From the NCBI GenBank assembly GCA_947586255.1, contig CANPXP010000022.1, positions 1 through 47,415 on the forward strand: a stretch of DNA of 47,415 nucleotides. Reading direction: 5' to 3'. Source of the stretch: an uncultured Lachnospiraceae bacterium (GTDB lineage Bacteria; Bacillota; Clostridia; Lachnospirales; Lachnospiraceae). Below are positions 8,692 to 16,612 of this stretch, piece by piece (position 1 is the stretch's first letter; each line of letters begins with the position of its first letter). A program made the position numbers and the translations under genes. The notes under the pieces are model-generated. The model was not told where the DNA came from. It searched no databases and was given only the letters and a program-made list of their open reading frames with translations.

Positions 8692-10578
8692 TTAAAAAGT
8701 ACTGATAAACCAGTTGAGAACATTGTGCCAGAGCGTGCGCACGCGGAAGGCAGCCAGCTCCCAGCCGTGCAGCTTATTGTCATACAGCACCGCCTCTTCC
8801 TCAGGGTCCGCCAGGCCCGTATCGGTCCTGATCTCCACCTGTTCAAAGACGCCGTCGTACACATCGTCCGCCAGATTGCGCTGACTGTAGGCGTCCCCGC
8901 CCCAGCCGGACTGCAGATACACATAGCCCGGCTCCGTGACCTCCACTTCCAGCTCCTTCACCGCGCTGTACTCCCCGTCAACCGTGACCGACAGAAGATC
9001 GTCCCGCAGCTCGATCTGAAGGGTTCTGTCTCCCCTGTCATTCAGACTGATGAGCGGCTCATACTCCTCGGCGCCCTCCTCCACCGTGGCCGCTTCGGTG
9101 TTCTCCAGATCGGCATACTCTTTCGCAGCTTTCTTGCTGCCCTCCACCGTGGCGGCGTACTGGACCTCCAGATACTTTTCCGCCATGAGCGCCGCCTTCT
9201 CGTCCTCCTCCACGCTGACCTCCTCAGCCTGCGTGATCCTGTCCAGATTCTCTCTGAACAGCTCTCTGCCGTTCTGCGTGACCACCAGCTCATTGTTCTC
9301 CACGCCGACGCACAGATAACGGCGCAGATCCTCATCCGCGCGCAGATAGATTCTCTGCAGGCCGAGCATATTGCCGGTCAGGCGCGCGCTCACCAGGACG
9401 TCCCGATAATCGCCGCTCTCCTTTAAGCGCAGCGTCCCGACCTTTTCCGGCTCGCAGGTCAGATAGATCGATTCGTCCTGAAATTCGGCTTTGCCGTTCA
9501 CTTCCTCCCAGAAGTCCTTGCGCTGCCTGTCGCCGTCCACCCACGCCATATCCTGCTTCGTATCGTCCCACAGGCGCATCAGCAGGTGGTTCGTGTGCCA
9601 GTATGCCTGCGGCTGCAGTCTTGTCAGGTCATACAGCGAGGCCTCCCTGTTGTTGAGGGAAAAGCCCTCCCTGTTGAAGTTCATCTCAAACATGTCGAAG
9701 ATGCGCGCCTGATTGACCGCGCTGACCCTGTCGTTCTCACCGTACTGCCCGGTGTTGGAGTGCATCAGCACATACATCCTCGGCAGGCTGCCCAGCTCCT
9801 CCGTGTAGATCCGCTCCATCTCATCATAGTCGAAATCGATGCGCTTCTTCATCTGCTCATAGGACTCCCGCGGTATCCTGTACTCGTCCCGGATATAATC
9901 CATGAGATAGTGATTGTAGTCGCGTCCCAGATAGGGCTGCACATCCGCATATTTCAGCGTGTCGAGCCGGCCCAGGAAGTGCTCGTACCTGTCGTACACG
10001 TTGATGTACTCCAGCCTGTATCCGTTCGTCCCCAGCTCGCAGAAGGATTCCTCCTCGAGATCCAGAAGTTCGTCCGGCATCAGGAACTTGGAATCCCCGG
10101 ACTCAAACTTATCCGCATAGGTCATGATCGTGGACAGATAATTGTAATCCTCCGTCACGCCCTGCGCGAAGATGGCCGTATCCCTTCTGCCGTCCTCAAA
10201 CATGAGGAACAGAGATTTCTTCGGCAGCGGTTTGTCCTCCAGATAGTAGTCCAGAATATCCTGCTGGCTGATCGTCACGTAGCCGGACTTCGCCAACGCG
10301 TCAATGTGCTCTCTGAGCCGGTCCGTGCTGATTAACGTCGGCGTCTCGTTCCTGTCCACGCCGAAATAGGACAGCGCAATGAAGCCGGTGTCCTCATCCT
10401 CGTCCGCCATCTCCACCCCGCTTTGCTCCTCGTAGGGCACGTAGACCTCGAAGGTGACGAACACGCGGATCAGCAGAAAGAGCAGAAGCAGCAGAATCGC
10501 CGCCTCCAGAATACTGCGGACTACCTTGCGTATGTTCTTCCGGCGAACCGGATTTTTCTGCCTTTTAGTCCTCGTCAT
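8692..10578 (-). CDS. Membrane-anchored polysaccharide deacetylase-like protein with altered active-site motif
   Basis: The protein has 628 aa: a basic N-terminus, one membrane segment (about 25-43) and a long extracellular part. Residues about 65-330 resemble the PgaB/IcaB-type NodB fold: GFIALSYFGV, then STDRLREHIDALAKSGY, then FLMFEDGRRD. The catalytic TFDDG is FEDG here (127-130), and I cannot see clear HxxxH and RPP motifs, so activity is doubtful. Residues about 370-590 look beta-rich and may bind carbohydrate. Its start overlaps the end of the PilZ-GT2 gene by 14 bases, so the two are translationally linked. A role in handling the nascent polymer is inferred. Confidence 0.7.
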   Translation of the reverse strand: MTRTKRQKNPVRRKNIRKVVRSILEAAILLLLLFLLIRVFVTFEVYVPYEEQSGVEMADEDEDTGFIALSYFGVDRNETPTLISTDRLREHIDALAKSGYVTISQQDILDYYLEDKPLPKKSLFLMFEDGRRDTAIFAQGVTEDYNYLSTIMTYADKFESGDSKFLMPDELLDLEEESFCELGTNGYRLEYINVYDRYEHFLGRLDTLKYADVQPYLGRDYNHYLMDYIRDEYRIPRESYEQMKKRIDFDYDEMERIYTEELGSLPRMYVLMHSNTGQYGENDRVSAVNQARIFDMFEMNFNREGFSLNNREASLYDLTRLQPQAYWHTNHLLMRLWDDTKQDMAWVDGDRQRKDFWEEVNGKAEFQDESIYLTCEPEKVGTLRLKESGDYRDVLVSARLTGNMLGLQRIYLRADEDLRRYLCVGVENNELVVTQNGRELFRENLDRITQAEEVSVEEDEKAALMAEKYLEVQYAATVEGSKKAAKEYADLENTEAATVEEGAEEYEPLISLNDRGDRTLQIELRDDLLSVTVDGEYSAVKELEVEVTEPGYVYLQSGWGGDAYSQRNLADDVYDGVFEQVEIRTDTGLADPEEEAVLYDNKLHGWELAAFRVRTLWHNVLNWFISTF

Positions 10579-12442
10579 CCGGATCCCCTCCCATCATCTC
10601 CATCTCCCGCTGCTGCTGTTTGCGCTCCTGTTCCTTGACGTCCTCCGGCGTCATGCGGGTGCCCCAGGTGGATTTCCAGAAGGTGACCCACGCCACAGGC
10701 ATCTGCCACAGAAGAACAAGCTCATAGTAGATGCAGAAGAGCATGCCGTACACCCATGTGGTGCTTCTGCGCAGCAGAAGCTGCACGATGCTCATGATAA
10801 ACGACATCAGAAAGAGTCCCACCAGGAAAGTCGTCGGGAACACTCTCTGTACAATCGGCACATAGAACAGATTGTACAGCACGACGACAGGCGCCGCCAC
10901 CGGGACGATCAGGCCGATGTAAAAAAAGACCGCCATAAAAGGTTCCTTGCGCCACATAAATCTGCCGGCCATAATCGATTCGCGCAGCCACGAGCGCTTC
11001 CAGCGCATCTGCTGCTTCAGAAATACTTTATGACTGTTCGGCACGATGGTAGAACAGATCGCCGTGTCCTGATACCCGGTGCGATGATGGCGCAGCACGA
11101 AATTCGTCATCGCCCTGTCGTCCCCGAACGTCGCCTTCTGCCCGAGGAACCGCTGATTCAGCCAGGCGTCCATGTTGTCCAGAATGATCTGCTTGCGGTA
11201 GCAGGAAAGCGGGCCCGACAGGCAGGTCACGCCGTCAAAATAAGCCTCCGCCGCCTTCATGACGCGGAACGCTATGTAGTAGCGGACGGACTGCATCTTG
11301 GTCAGCGCGTTCGTGTAGGTGTTGGCCACGTCGGTGCGCCCCGCCACGCCGCCCATCTTCGGATCGATAAAGGGCTGCACCAGATTGCGGATCGCAAAAG
11401 GATCCAGAAAGCTGTCGGAGTCCACGAACACGACCAGCTCATGCTTCGCCACCTTGGCGCCCTCGCAGAGCGCATCTCGCTTGCCCGCGTTCTTGGGCTG
11501 CACGATATAGGACACGCGGTTTGCGATGTCGTAATGCTCGTCCTCTTTTTTCAGCTTCTCGATGATCTCCTGAATTTTTTCCACGGAGTGATCGGTGGAA
11601 CAGTCATCCACGACGATCACCTCCAACTTGTCGATCGGATAGTCCTGATTCACGCAGCTTAGGATCGTCCGCTGTATCCACTCCTCCTCGTTGAAGCACG
11701 GGATGATGACTGTGACGCCCGGCGTAAAATTCTTGTCGATCGGCACGGGGCGGTACAGCGCCCCGAACAGATATCTGCTGAGCAGGAACGCCGCCGCAAT
11801 GATACTGTACAGATAAAGCCACTTATTGAACTTGAAATAAATGATGCTCTCCGCGCGCATCATCATGATAAAGCCGACGATAAAGAACAGAATAAAGCTG
11901 GCGATCGTGAGCATATAGCTGTCCTTGCGCCTGGTGGCATACTGCGCCAGCGTCTGCTCAAACTCCATGCCGCACAGGAACCTGCCGTCCGCGCTCTTAA
12001 TGCTTCTCACCAGCACCGCGCCCTGCTTCACATGCATCTCATAGCCTTCCGGCATGGAACCCGGAATGATCTCGAAGTCCAGGCGTATGCGCTTCGCCTC
12101 CTGCACAAGCTCCATCTCCGCCTGGCTGGAAAGTTCCAGAAGAATACCTGTCGTGGAGATGTCTCGCCCCTTGCAGCGGATCTTCTTTTTACGCCCTGTG
12201 CCCTTGCAGATCAGCTTGACGTCGTACTCTACCTGATAGCGGATACCCGACTGGATCGTCTTGATGTAATCGTCGGCTCTGCCCTCGTAAGTCTCCAGCG
12301 TCTTGCCGCCGCGGCGATCCATATTGTTGCGGATATTCTGCTTGTCCGGCACATAGGACAGCATGCGCCTGTCCTCTTTCTGGACGAGCAGAATATCCTC
12401 TATGCCATTTTTGCTGCGGCCTTTATTTTTTCTCTTAAACAC
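10565..12442 (-). CDS. PilZ domain-GT2 membrane polysaccharide synthase
   Basis: The protein has 625 aa. Residues about 60-165 form a PilZ-like domain with D94-I-S-T-T-G99 (DxSxxG). The Arg-rich loop is poor: the RxxxR position reads QSGIR, so c-di-GMP binding is uncertain. Two membrane segments follow (about 175-195 and 208-226). The GT2 core then has VVDDCS (about 278-282), DSDSF (341-345), FGDDR (439-443) and QQMRWKRSW (477-485). These are the D, DxD, (G/E)DD and QxxRW motifs of processive synthases such as hyaluronan, chitin and PNAG synthases. Several C-terminal membrane segments would form the channel. I chose the GTG at 12442, after AAGGGG with five bases between. An in-frame TTG at 12472 has no good site. 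The gene follows the triple-NodB gene directly. Confidence 0.88.
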   Translation of the reverse strand: MFKRKNKGRSKNGIEDILLVQKEDRRMLSYVPDKQNIRNNMDRRGGKTLETYEGRADDYIKTIQSGIRYQVEYDVKLICKGTGRKKKIRCKGRDISTTGILLELSSQAEMELVQEAKRIRLDFEIIPGSMPEGYEMHVKQGAVLVRSIKSADGRFLCGMEFEQTLAQYATRRKDSYMLTIASFILFFIVGFIMMMRAESIIYFKFNKWLYLYSIIAAAFLLSRYLFGALYRPVPIDKNFTPGVTVIIPCFNEEEWIQRTILSCVNQDYPIDKLEVIVVDDCSTDHSVEKIQEIIEKLKKEDEHYDIANRVSYIVQPKNAGKRDALCEGAKVAKHELVVFVDSDSFLDPFAIRNLVQPFIDPKMGGVAGRTDVANTYTNALTKMQSVRYYIAFRVMKAAEAYFDGVTCLSGPLSCYRKQIILDNMDAWLNQRFLGQKATFGDDRAMTNFVLRHHRTGYQDTAICSTIVPNSHKVFLKQQMRWKRSWLRESIMAGRFMWRKEPFMAVFFYIGLIVPVAAPVVVLYNLFYVPIVQRVFPTTFLVGLFLMSFIMSIVQLLLRRSTTWVYGMLFCIYYELVLLWQMPVAWVTFWKSTWGTRMTPEDVKEQERKQQQREMEMMGGDPDDED

Positions 12443-12472
12443 TTTTTCCCCTTTTTGGCAGCTCTCACACAA

Positions 12473-14911
12473 TCACTTCAGATACTCGCTCAGCTTCGCG
12501 AACCGGAACTTATGCGGATCTCCCTCCGGCAGGCTGTCGATATAATCCAGATATCGGTCCAGCCCCTCCGCGGTATAGATCGAGTTCGTGTTGATATGCA
12601 TAACCACGATACTGCCGTCCTGGATATGCATGCGCTCCCCGCTGTCCAGCACCACGCCGTTCATGAGCACGTCGTACAGGGCGTCCGCGCTGCCGAGACT
12701 GTAATCCGCGGTAGAGATATCCGCGCTGATCATATAGCGGTAACCGCAGTCGAAAACCGTCTGAAGCCCCAGCTTGTTCACCGCCAGCGTAGGCGGTCTG
12801 AAATAGGACTTGAGCGCCCCGGTATTGCCGACCACCTTGGAGAGCGTGCTGTTGGACTGCACCAGATCCTCCTGCAGCTTAGCCACATCCTCCGCCCCGA
12901 TGTCGATAGGCATATGCGTATTCGTGTGGGAACCGATATCGTGCCCGTCCGCCGCGATCGCGCGCAGCAGATTCTCACTGCTGCCGTCGATGCACCACTG
13001 CGTCTTGATGAAGAAGGTCGCCTTGACATTGTGCTTGCGCAGAACATACAGCAGCTTTCCGATCGTCTGCTCATTGCCCCAGTCGTCGAAAGTCAGAAAT
13101 ATCGTGTTCGTTCCGCCGGTATGGATCCGACCCGTCTGGTCCATCAGCTTAAGCTCGCTGTCCGAGAAGCCGGTCAGTCCGAGATACGGGTTCCCCACAT
13201 ATCCCTGAGAGAGCGCCTGCTCCCAGCCGTATTTCATATTGCCGCCCGCCGTGATCTCCTGATTGGCTTCGGCGGTCGACGCCGGATATCCCCAGGTGTT
13301 GTCGAGCAGCTCGGAGATTGTGCGCACCCGCAGGATGCTGTCCATACCCGTACCGTATCTGGTGGGCTGAATCTTCGCCTGCCATACCGCCCGCACGAGA
13401 TCGGCAATCGACTCCGCGTCGTCGTACACGTCCATATTGAAATAGGTGATATCTCCCCTGCACAGCACCGGTCTGGCGTCGGAGTAATAGCGGCTCACCA
13501 CCTGATACCCCGTATAGCCGGCCTCCTGGTACTCCGCCCGCGCCGGCGAGGAATTGTACAAGATCAGGCGCTTACCCATCGCCCCAACAGCCAGCTGCAG
13601 TTCGTCCGTCACGATGCCTGCATGGGGCATAAAAAGATCCGTCTCCACGCCCAGACCTTTGAGCATTTCGTCGCACTTGTAGATGTCCTCGCAGATCTCC
13701 CCGAAGCTCATCTCCTCCATGGACTTACCCTCATAGCCCCCGTTGCCGACCTCATGTCCGGCGTCCAGGATCTTCCTGATCTGCTGCGGATACTCGTCGA
13801 CCTCCTTGCCCGTCACGAAGAAAGTCGCTCTGGCGCCGAGCCTGTCCAGCACGGCCAGCAGGTTGTCCAGCTCTTCCTCGTCGCCGAGTCCCCTGAACGT
13901 GAACGCCGTCTCTCTGTCCGTCGTGTGGACCGCGGTGATCTGCCGCGCCGGGCCGCCGTCATAGGTTTCCTCCAGTTCCTCATACTTCAGGACCAGATCT
14001 CCCATATCCTGCGCCGGCAGTTCTCTGACCGGCACCGTCTCGTACTCCGCCCTGTCCAGCTCCGTGAGCAGCCAGTCCACCACCTGCAGCAGCCTCTCGT
14101 TCTCGGACAGTTCCTCTTCCTCCAGCTCGTGCAGCTCCACGCCGGGCTGTTTGTCCTTGGCGGGCCTTTCGTCCGTCCGTGTCTCCTCGTACTCCAGCTC
14201 GTCCAGATATCCGCTCAGCTTCACGGAGATGACGGTTCCCTTGGACAGTCCGGCCACATAATTCTCCGCGGTCTTTTCGTCCGCAAAGCTGGCATAGTTC
14301 AGGTATTTCTCCGGATAGACGATGCTGTCGTACCCGCTCGCCTCCGCGGCCTCCATAAGCTCCTTCGTGTAATCCGTCGCATTGCACTTCAGAATGTCCG
14401 GCCTGCGCCCCAGAAGCTCATCGTACACGAGCTGTGCGCGGCAAAAATCCGCGACCAACTCCTCCTGACCCATCGTCTCCATATGGGTCGTGCCGTAGAG
14501 CGTATAGCTCTCCAGGTCATGTCCGGCGCCGATAATATGCTCCGCGTTGGACAGATCCTCGCTCACATCCACCGCGGGCAGGAAAAAAGTCGCCTGCATA
14601 TCGTGCTCGTCCAGATACTCCAGAATCTGGTCGATCACAAGAGAATCCGCCACGCCCTCGAAGCAGACCGCCACCTTCTTGTCCACAGTATTGATGTCTG
14701 TGATGACCTGGGGCGTCTCCGGATTCTCCGCCAGCTTTTTTTCGGCCGCCTCGATCTCCGCGTCCGCCGAGTAATCCGTCGGTTCCTCCTCCTGTGCGGG
14801 AGCCGCCTTCGGATTCATGATCAGCCATATCCTGCTTCCCGCGGACAAGCCTATGGCTGCCGCGAGGACAAAAGCCGCGGCCAGCGCACGCTTTTTCCCT
14901 CTTCCCGTCAT
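12473..14911 (-). CDS. Triple NodB-domain polysaccharide deacetylase (two degenerate, one catalytic)
   Basis: The protein has 812 aa with an N-terminal membrane anchor or uncleaved signal (about 9-31), so it acts outside the cell. It contains three NodB-like units. Unit 1 (about 79-235) has FEGVAD where the catalytic TFDDG should be. Unit 2 (about 333-510) has TFRGLGD. Unit 3 (about 603-780) is intact: TFDDWG (607-612), SHTNTH (H662 and H666) and FRPP (704-707). All three share an ATFF strand and an AGH(D/E) loop. Unit 3 would remove acetyl groups from an N-acetylated glycan using a metal ion; units 1 and 2 may only bind glycan. It is the first gene of the exopolysaccharide operon and is directly followed by the synthase. 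Confidence 0.88.
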   Translation of the reverse strand: MTGRGKKRALAAAFVLAAAIGLSAGSRIWLIMNPKAAPAQEEEPTDYSADAEIEAAEKKLAENPETPQVITDINTVDKKVAVCFEGVADSLVIDQILEYLDEHDMQATFFLPAVDVSEDLSNAEHIIGAGHDLESYTLYGTTHMETMGQEELVADFCRAQLVYDELLGRRPDILKCNATDYTKELMEAAEASGYDSIVYPEKYLNYASFADEKTAENYVAGLSKGTVISVKLSGYLDELEYEETRTDERPAKDKQPGVELHELEEEELSENERLLQVVDWLLTELDRAEYETVPVRELPAQDMGDLVLKYEELEETYDGGPARQITAVHTTDRETAFTFRGLGDEEELDNLLAVLDRLGARATFFVTGKEVDEYPQQIRKILDAGHEVGNGGYEGKSMEEMSFGEICEDIYKCDEMLKGLGVETDLFMPHAGIVTDELQLAVGAMGKRLILYNSSPARAEYQEAGYTGYQVVSRYYSDARPVLCRGDITYFNMDVYDDAESIADLVRAVWQAKIQPTRYGTGMDSILRVRTISELLDNTWGYPASTAEANQEITAGGNMKYGWEQALSQGYVGNPYLGLTGFSDSELKLMDQTGRIHTGGTNTIFLTFDDWGNEQTIGKLLYVLRKHNVKATFFIKTQWCIDGSSENLLRAIAADGHDIGSHTNTHMPIDIGAEDVAKLQEDLVQSNSTLSKVVGNTGALKSYFRPPTLAVNKLGLQTVFDCGYRYMISADISTADYSLGSADALYDVLMNGVVLDSGERMHIQDGSIVVMHINTNSIYTAEGLDRYLDYIDSLPEGDPHKFRFAKLSEYLK

Positions 14912-14973
14912 TCCCTGATTCCTTCCCCTATGTACAACAAAATATTGATCTTCGTTCCCTTTTACTATGTTCT

Positions 14974-15002
14974 ATTACAGCATATTTATCCGGGCTTGTC
15001 AA
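14974..15002 (-). promoter_or_regulatory. Promoter of the exopolysaccharide operon
   Basis: On the minus strand TTGACA (15002-14997) and TGTAAT (14979-14974) are spaced by 17 bases. It lies 62 bases before the triple-NodB gene and is the only good promoter seen for the four-gene operon. Confidence 0.75.
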
Positions 15003-15013
15003 AGCAGCCCGGA
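14989..15013 (-). terminator. Hairpin after the cytidylyltransferase gene, overlapping the exopolysaccharide promoter
   Basis: Seven-base arms, TCCGGGC (15013-15007) and GCCCGGA (14995-14989) on the minus strand, enclose the -35 TTGACA in an 11-base loop. The downstream sequence is AT-rich but lacks a clean T-run. It may be a weak terminator of the upstream cluster, an operator, or both. Confidence 0.45.
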
Positions 15014-15018
15014 CGGAC

Positions 15019-15792
15019 TCACCAGACTTTCCACGGCGCCTGCCCGCTGTCCCAGAGTTCCTCCAGATACGCCCTGTCCCGCATCGTGTCCATCGGCGAC
15101 CAGAAACCCGCATGTCTGTACGCGGCCATCTCTCCCGCCGCGGCCAGTTTCTCAAACGGCCCGGCCTCCAGCATTTCGCTGCCGTCGCCGAGATAGTCGA
15201 ACACGGCTCTGTTCATCACCATAAAGCCCGCGTTGACCCAGGCGGAATCGGTTCTGTCCTTCTCCTTGAAACCGCGCACCCGATTCTGTTCGTCGATCTG
15301 CAGCGCGCCGAACCGCCCCGGCGGCTGCGTCGTCGTGACGGTCACGATCTTGCCGCTCTTATGATGAAAATCAAGCAGCGCCCGGATATCCACATCCGAG
15401 ACGCCATCTCCGTATGTCAGGAAAAACTCCTCATCGTCTCCTATGTAGTCCTTGATCTTCAGAATACGTCCGGCCGTGAGCGTATTCAGACCCGTGTTGG
15501 CCAGCGTCACCCTCCAGGGCTCCGCGCAGAATTCATGGAAGACCGTCTCTCTGTCCATAAGCCGAAAGGTACTGTCGGACTGATTGACATAGTAGTGTAT
15601 GAAATACTTTTTGATCATCTGTCCCTTATACCCGCAGCAGATGACAAATTCACGGACGTCATAGTGCGAGTACAGCTTCATGATATGCCACAGGATGGGT
15701 CTGTCCCCTATCTCAATCATCGGCTTCGGCCTAAGCTGCGTCTCCTCGCTGATGCGCGTGCCCTTGCCGCCCGCCAGTATCACCGCCTTCAT
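15019..15792 (-). CDS. rfbF: Glucose-1-phosphate cytidylyltransferase-like nucleotidyltransferase
   Basis: The protein has 257 aa. It resembles RfbF/DdhA, which joins CTP and glucose 1-phosphate to give CDP-glucose, the entry to CDP-linked deoxysugars. The signature LAGGKGTR (6-13) is intact, with RPKPMIEIG and the metal-binding YGDGVSDVD block downstream. An open frame extends 16 codons further, but the ATG at 15792 fits the family N-terminus and follows AAGGA. It overlaps the end of the paralogous gene upstream by four bases (ATGA), so the pair is translationally coupled. No CDP-glucose 4,6-dehydratase is in the window, so the final sugar is unknown. Confidence 0.85.
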   Translation of the reverse strand: MKAVILAGGKGTRISEETQLRPKPMIEIGDRPILWHIMKLYSHYDVREFVICCGYKGQMIKKYFIHYYVNQSDSTFRLMDRETVFHEFCAEPWRVTLANTGLNTLTAGRILKIKDYIGDDEEFFLTYGDGVSDVDIRALLDFHHKSGKIVTVTTTQPPGRFGALQIDEQNRVRGFKEKDRTDSAWVNAGFMVMNRAVFDYLGDGSEMLEAGPFEKLAAAGEMAAYRHAGFWSPMDTMRDRAYLEELWDSGQAPWKVW

Positions 15793-16571
15793 ATATCCTT
15801 CACCTGACCTTTGATCCAGGGTGCCATACCGGCATTCCACAATCTCTCCGCATCGCTCAAGTCCCGCTTGGTCTCCACCGCAAGCCAGTAACCGCTATGC
15901 CTGTACGCCGCGATCTGGTCCTTTTCGCACAGCCGTATAAACGGCGCCTGTTCCAGCTCGCAGTCCCCTGTAAGAAATTTGAAAATCTCCGGGGAAAAGA
16001 CATAACAGTCCCCGTTGGCCCACGCGTTGTCGTGCTCTGCATCCCAGGAATTCCCGTAGCGGAAATGCCCTTCCTCGTCAAGCGGCAAAAGCTTCTCACG
16101 CCCCGACGGCTTAACCATGACGACGGTGGCGATCTTCTTTTCCTGCCTGTGAAACGCGGCCAACTCAGACGCGTCGATATCCGACAGACAGTCTCCGTAG
16201 GCCACAATAAAATCGCCGTCAACATACTTCTCAATCATACTGACCCGCTGGGCGGTAGCGGAAAACAGCCCGGTATCCACCACCGTCACCTTCCAATCCT
16301 CCGTCCTGTTCTTGTGAATCTCCACGGTATTGTTCTGCAGGTCCACGGTGATGTCCGACTCATACACATAGAAATCCATGAAGTACTCTTTGATCTTGTC
16401 CACCTTATATCCGCCGCACACGATAAACTCGGTCAGCCCATACTGTGAAAAATGCTTCATGATATGCCACAGCAGCGGCTTGCCGCCGATATCCACCATC
16501 GGCTTCGGGATCCCCTCCGCCTCATTGCTGATCGAACTCTGCATACCGCCCGCCAAAATAACTACTTTCAT
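15789..16571 (-). CDS. Cytidylyltransferase paralogue with altered nucleotide-binding loop
   Basis: The protein has 260 aa and follows the whole fold of the next gene (KPMVDIGGKPLLWHIMKH, YGDCLSDID, then SGYWLAVETKRD). The nucleotide loop GGxGTR is replaced by GGMQSS, so the Gly and Arg that hold the triphosphate are lost. It may be a regulatory or structural partner of the RfbF-like enzyme, or an enzyme with changed specificity. The start has a weak upstream site (GGTGCGGGTGG). The gene overlaps its paralogue by four bases and follows the PAP2-GDPD gene by 41 bases. Confidence 0.8.
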   Translation of the reverse strand: MKVVILAGGMQSSISNEAEGIPKPMVDIGGKPLLWHIMKHFSQYGLTEFIVCGGYKVDKIKEYFMDFYVYESDITVDLQNNTVEIHKNRTEDWKVTVVDTGLFSATAQRVSMIEKYVDGDFIVAYGDCLSDIDASELAAFHRQEKKIATVVMVKPSGREKLLPLDEEGHFRYGNSWDAEHDNAWANGDCYVFSPEIFKFLTGDCELEQAPFIRLCEKDQIAAYRHSGYWLAVETKRDLSDAERLWNAGMAPWIKGQVKDI

Positions 16572-16612
16572 ACGCCACCCGCACCTGTCATCAATCTATT
16601 TTTCCTTCCGCG

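Noticed and set aside
12032-15196. A 1054-codon open frame on the plus strand
   Set aside because: It lies antisense to the exopolysaccharide genes, whose proteins show clear domains. The long frame follows from high GC at third positions and its translation is rich in Arg, His and Leu without motifs.
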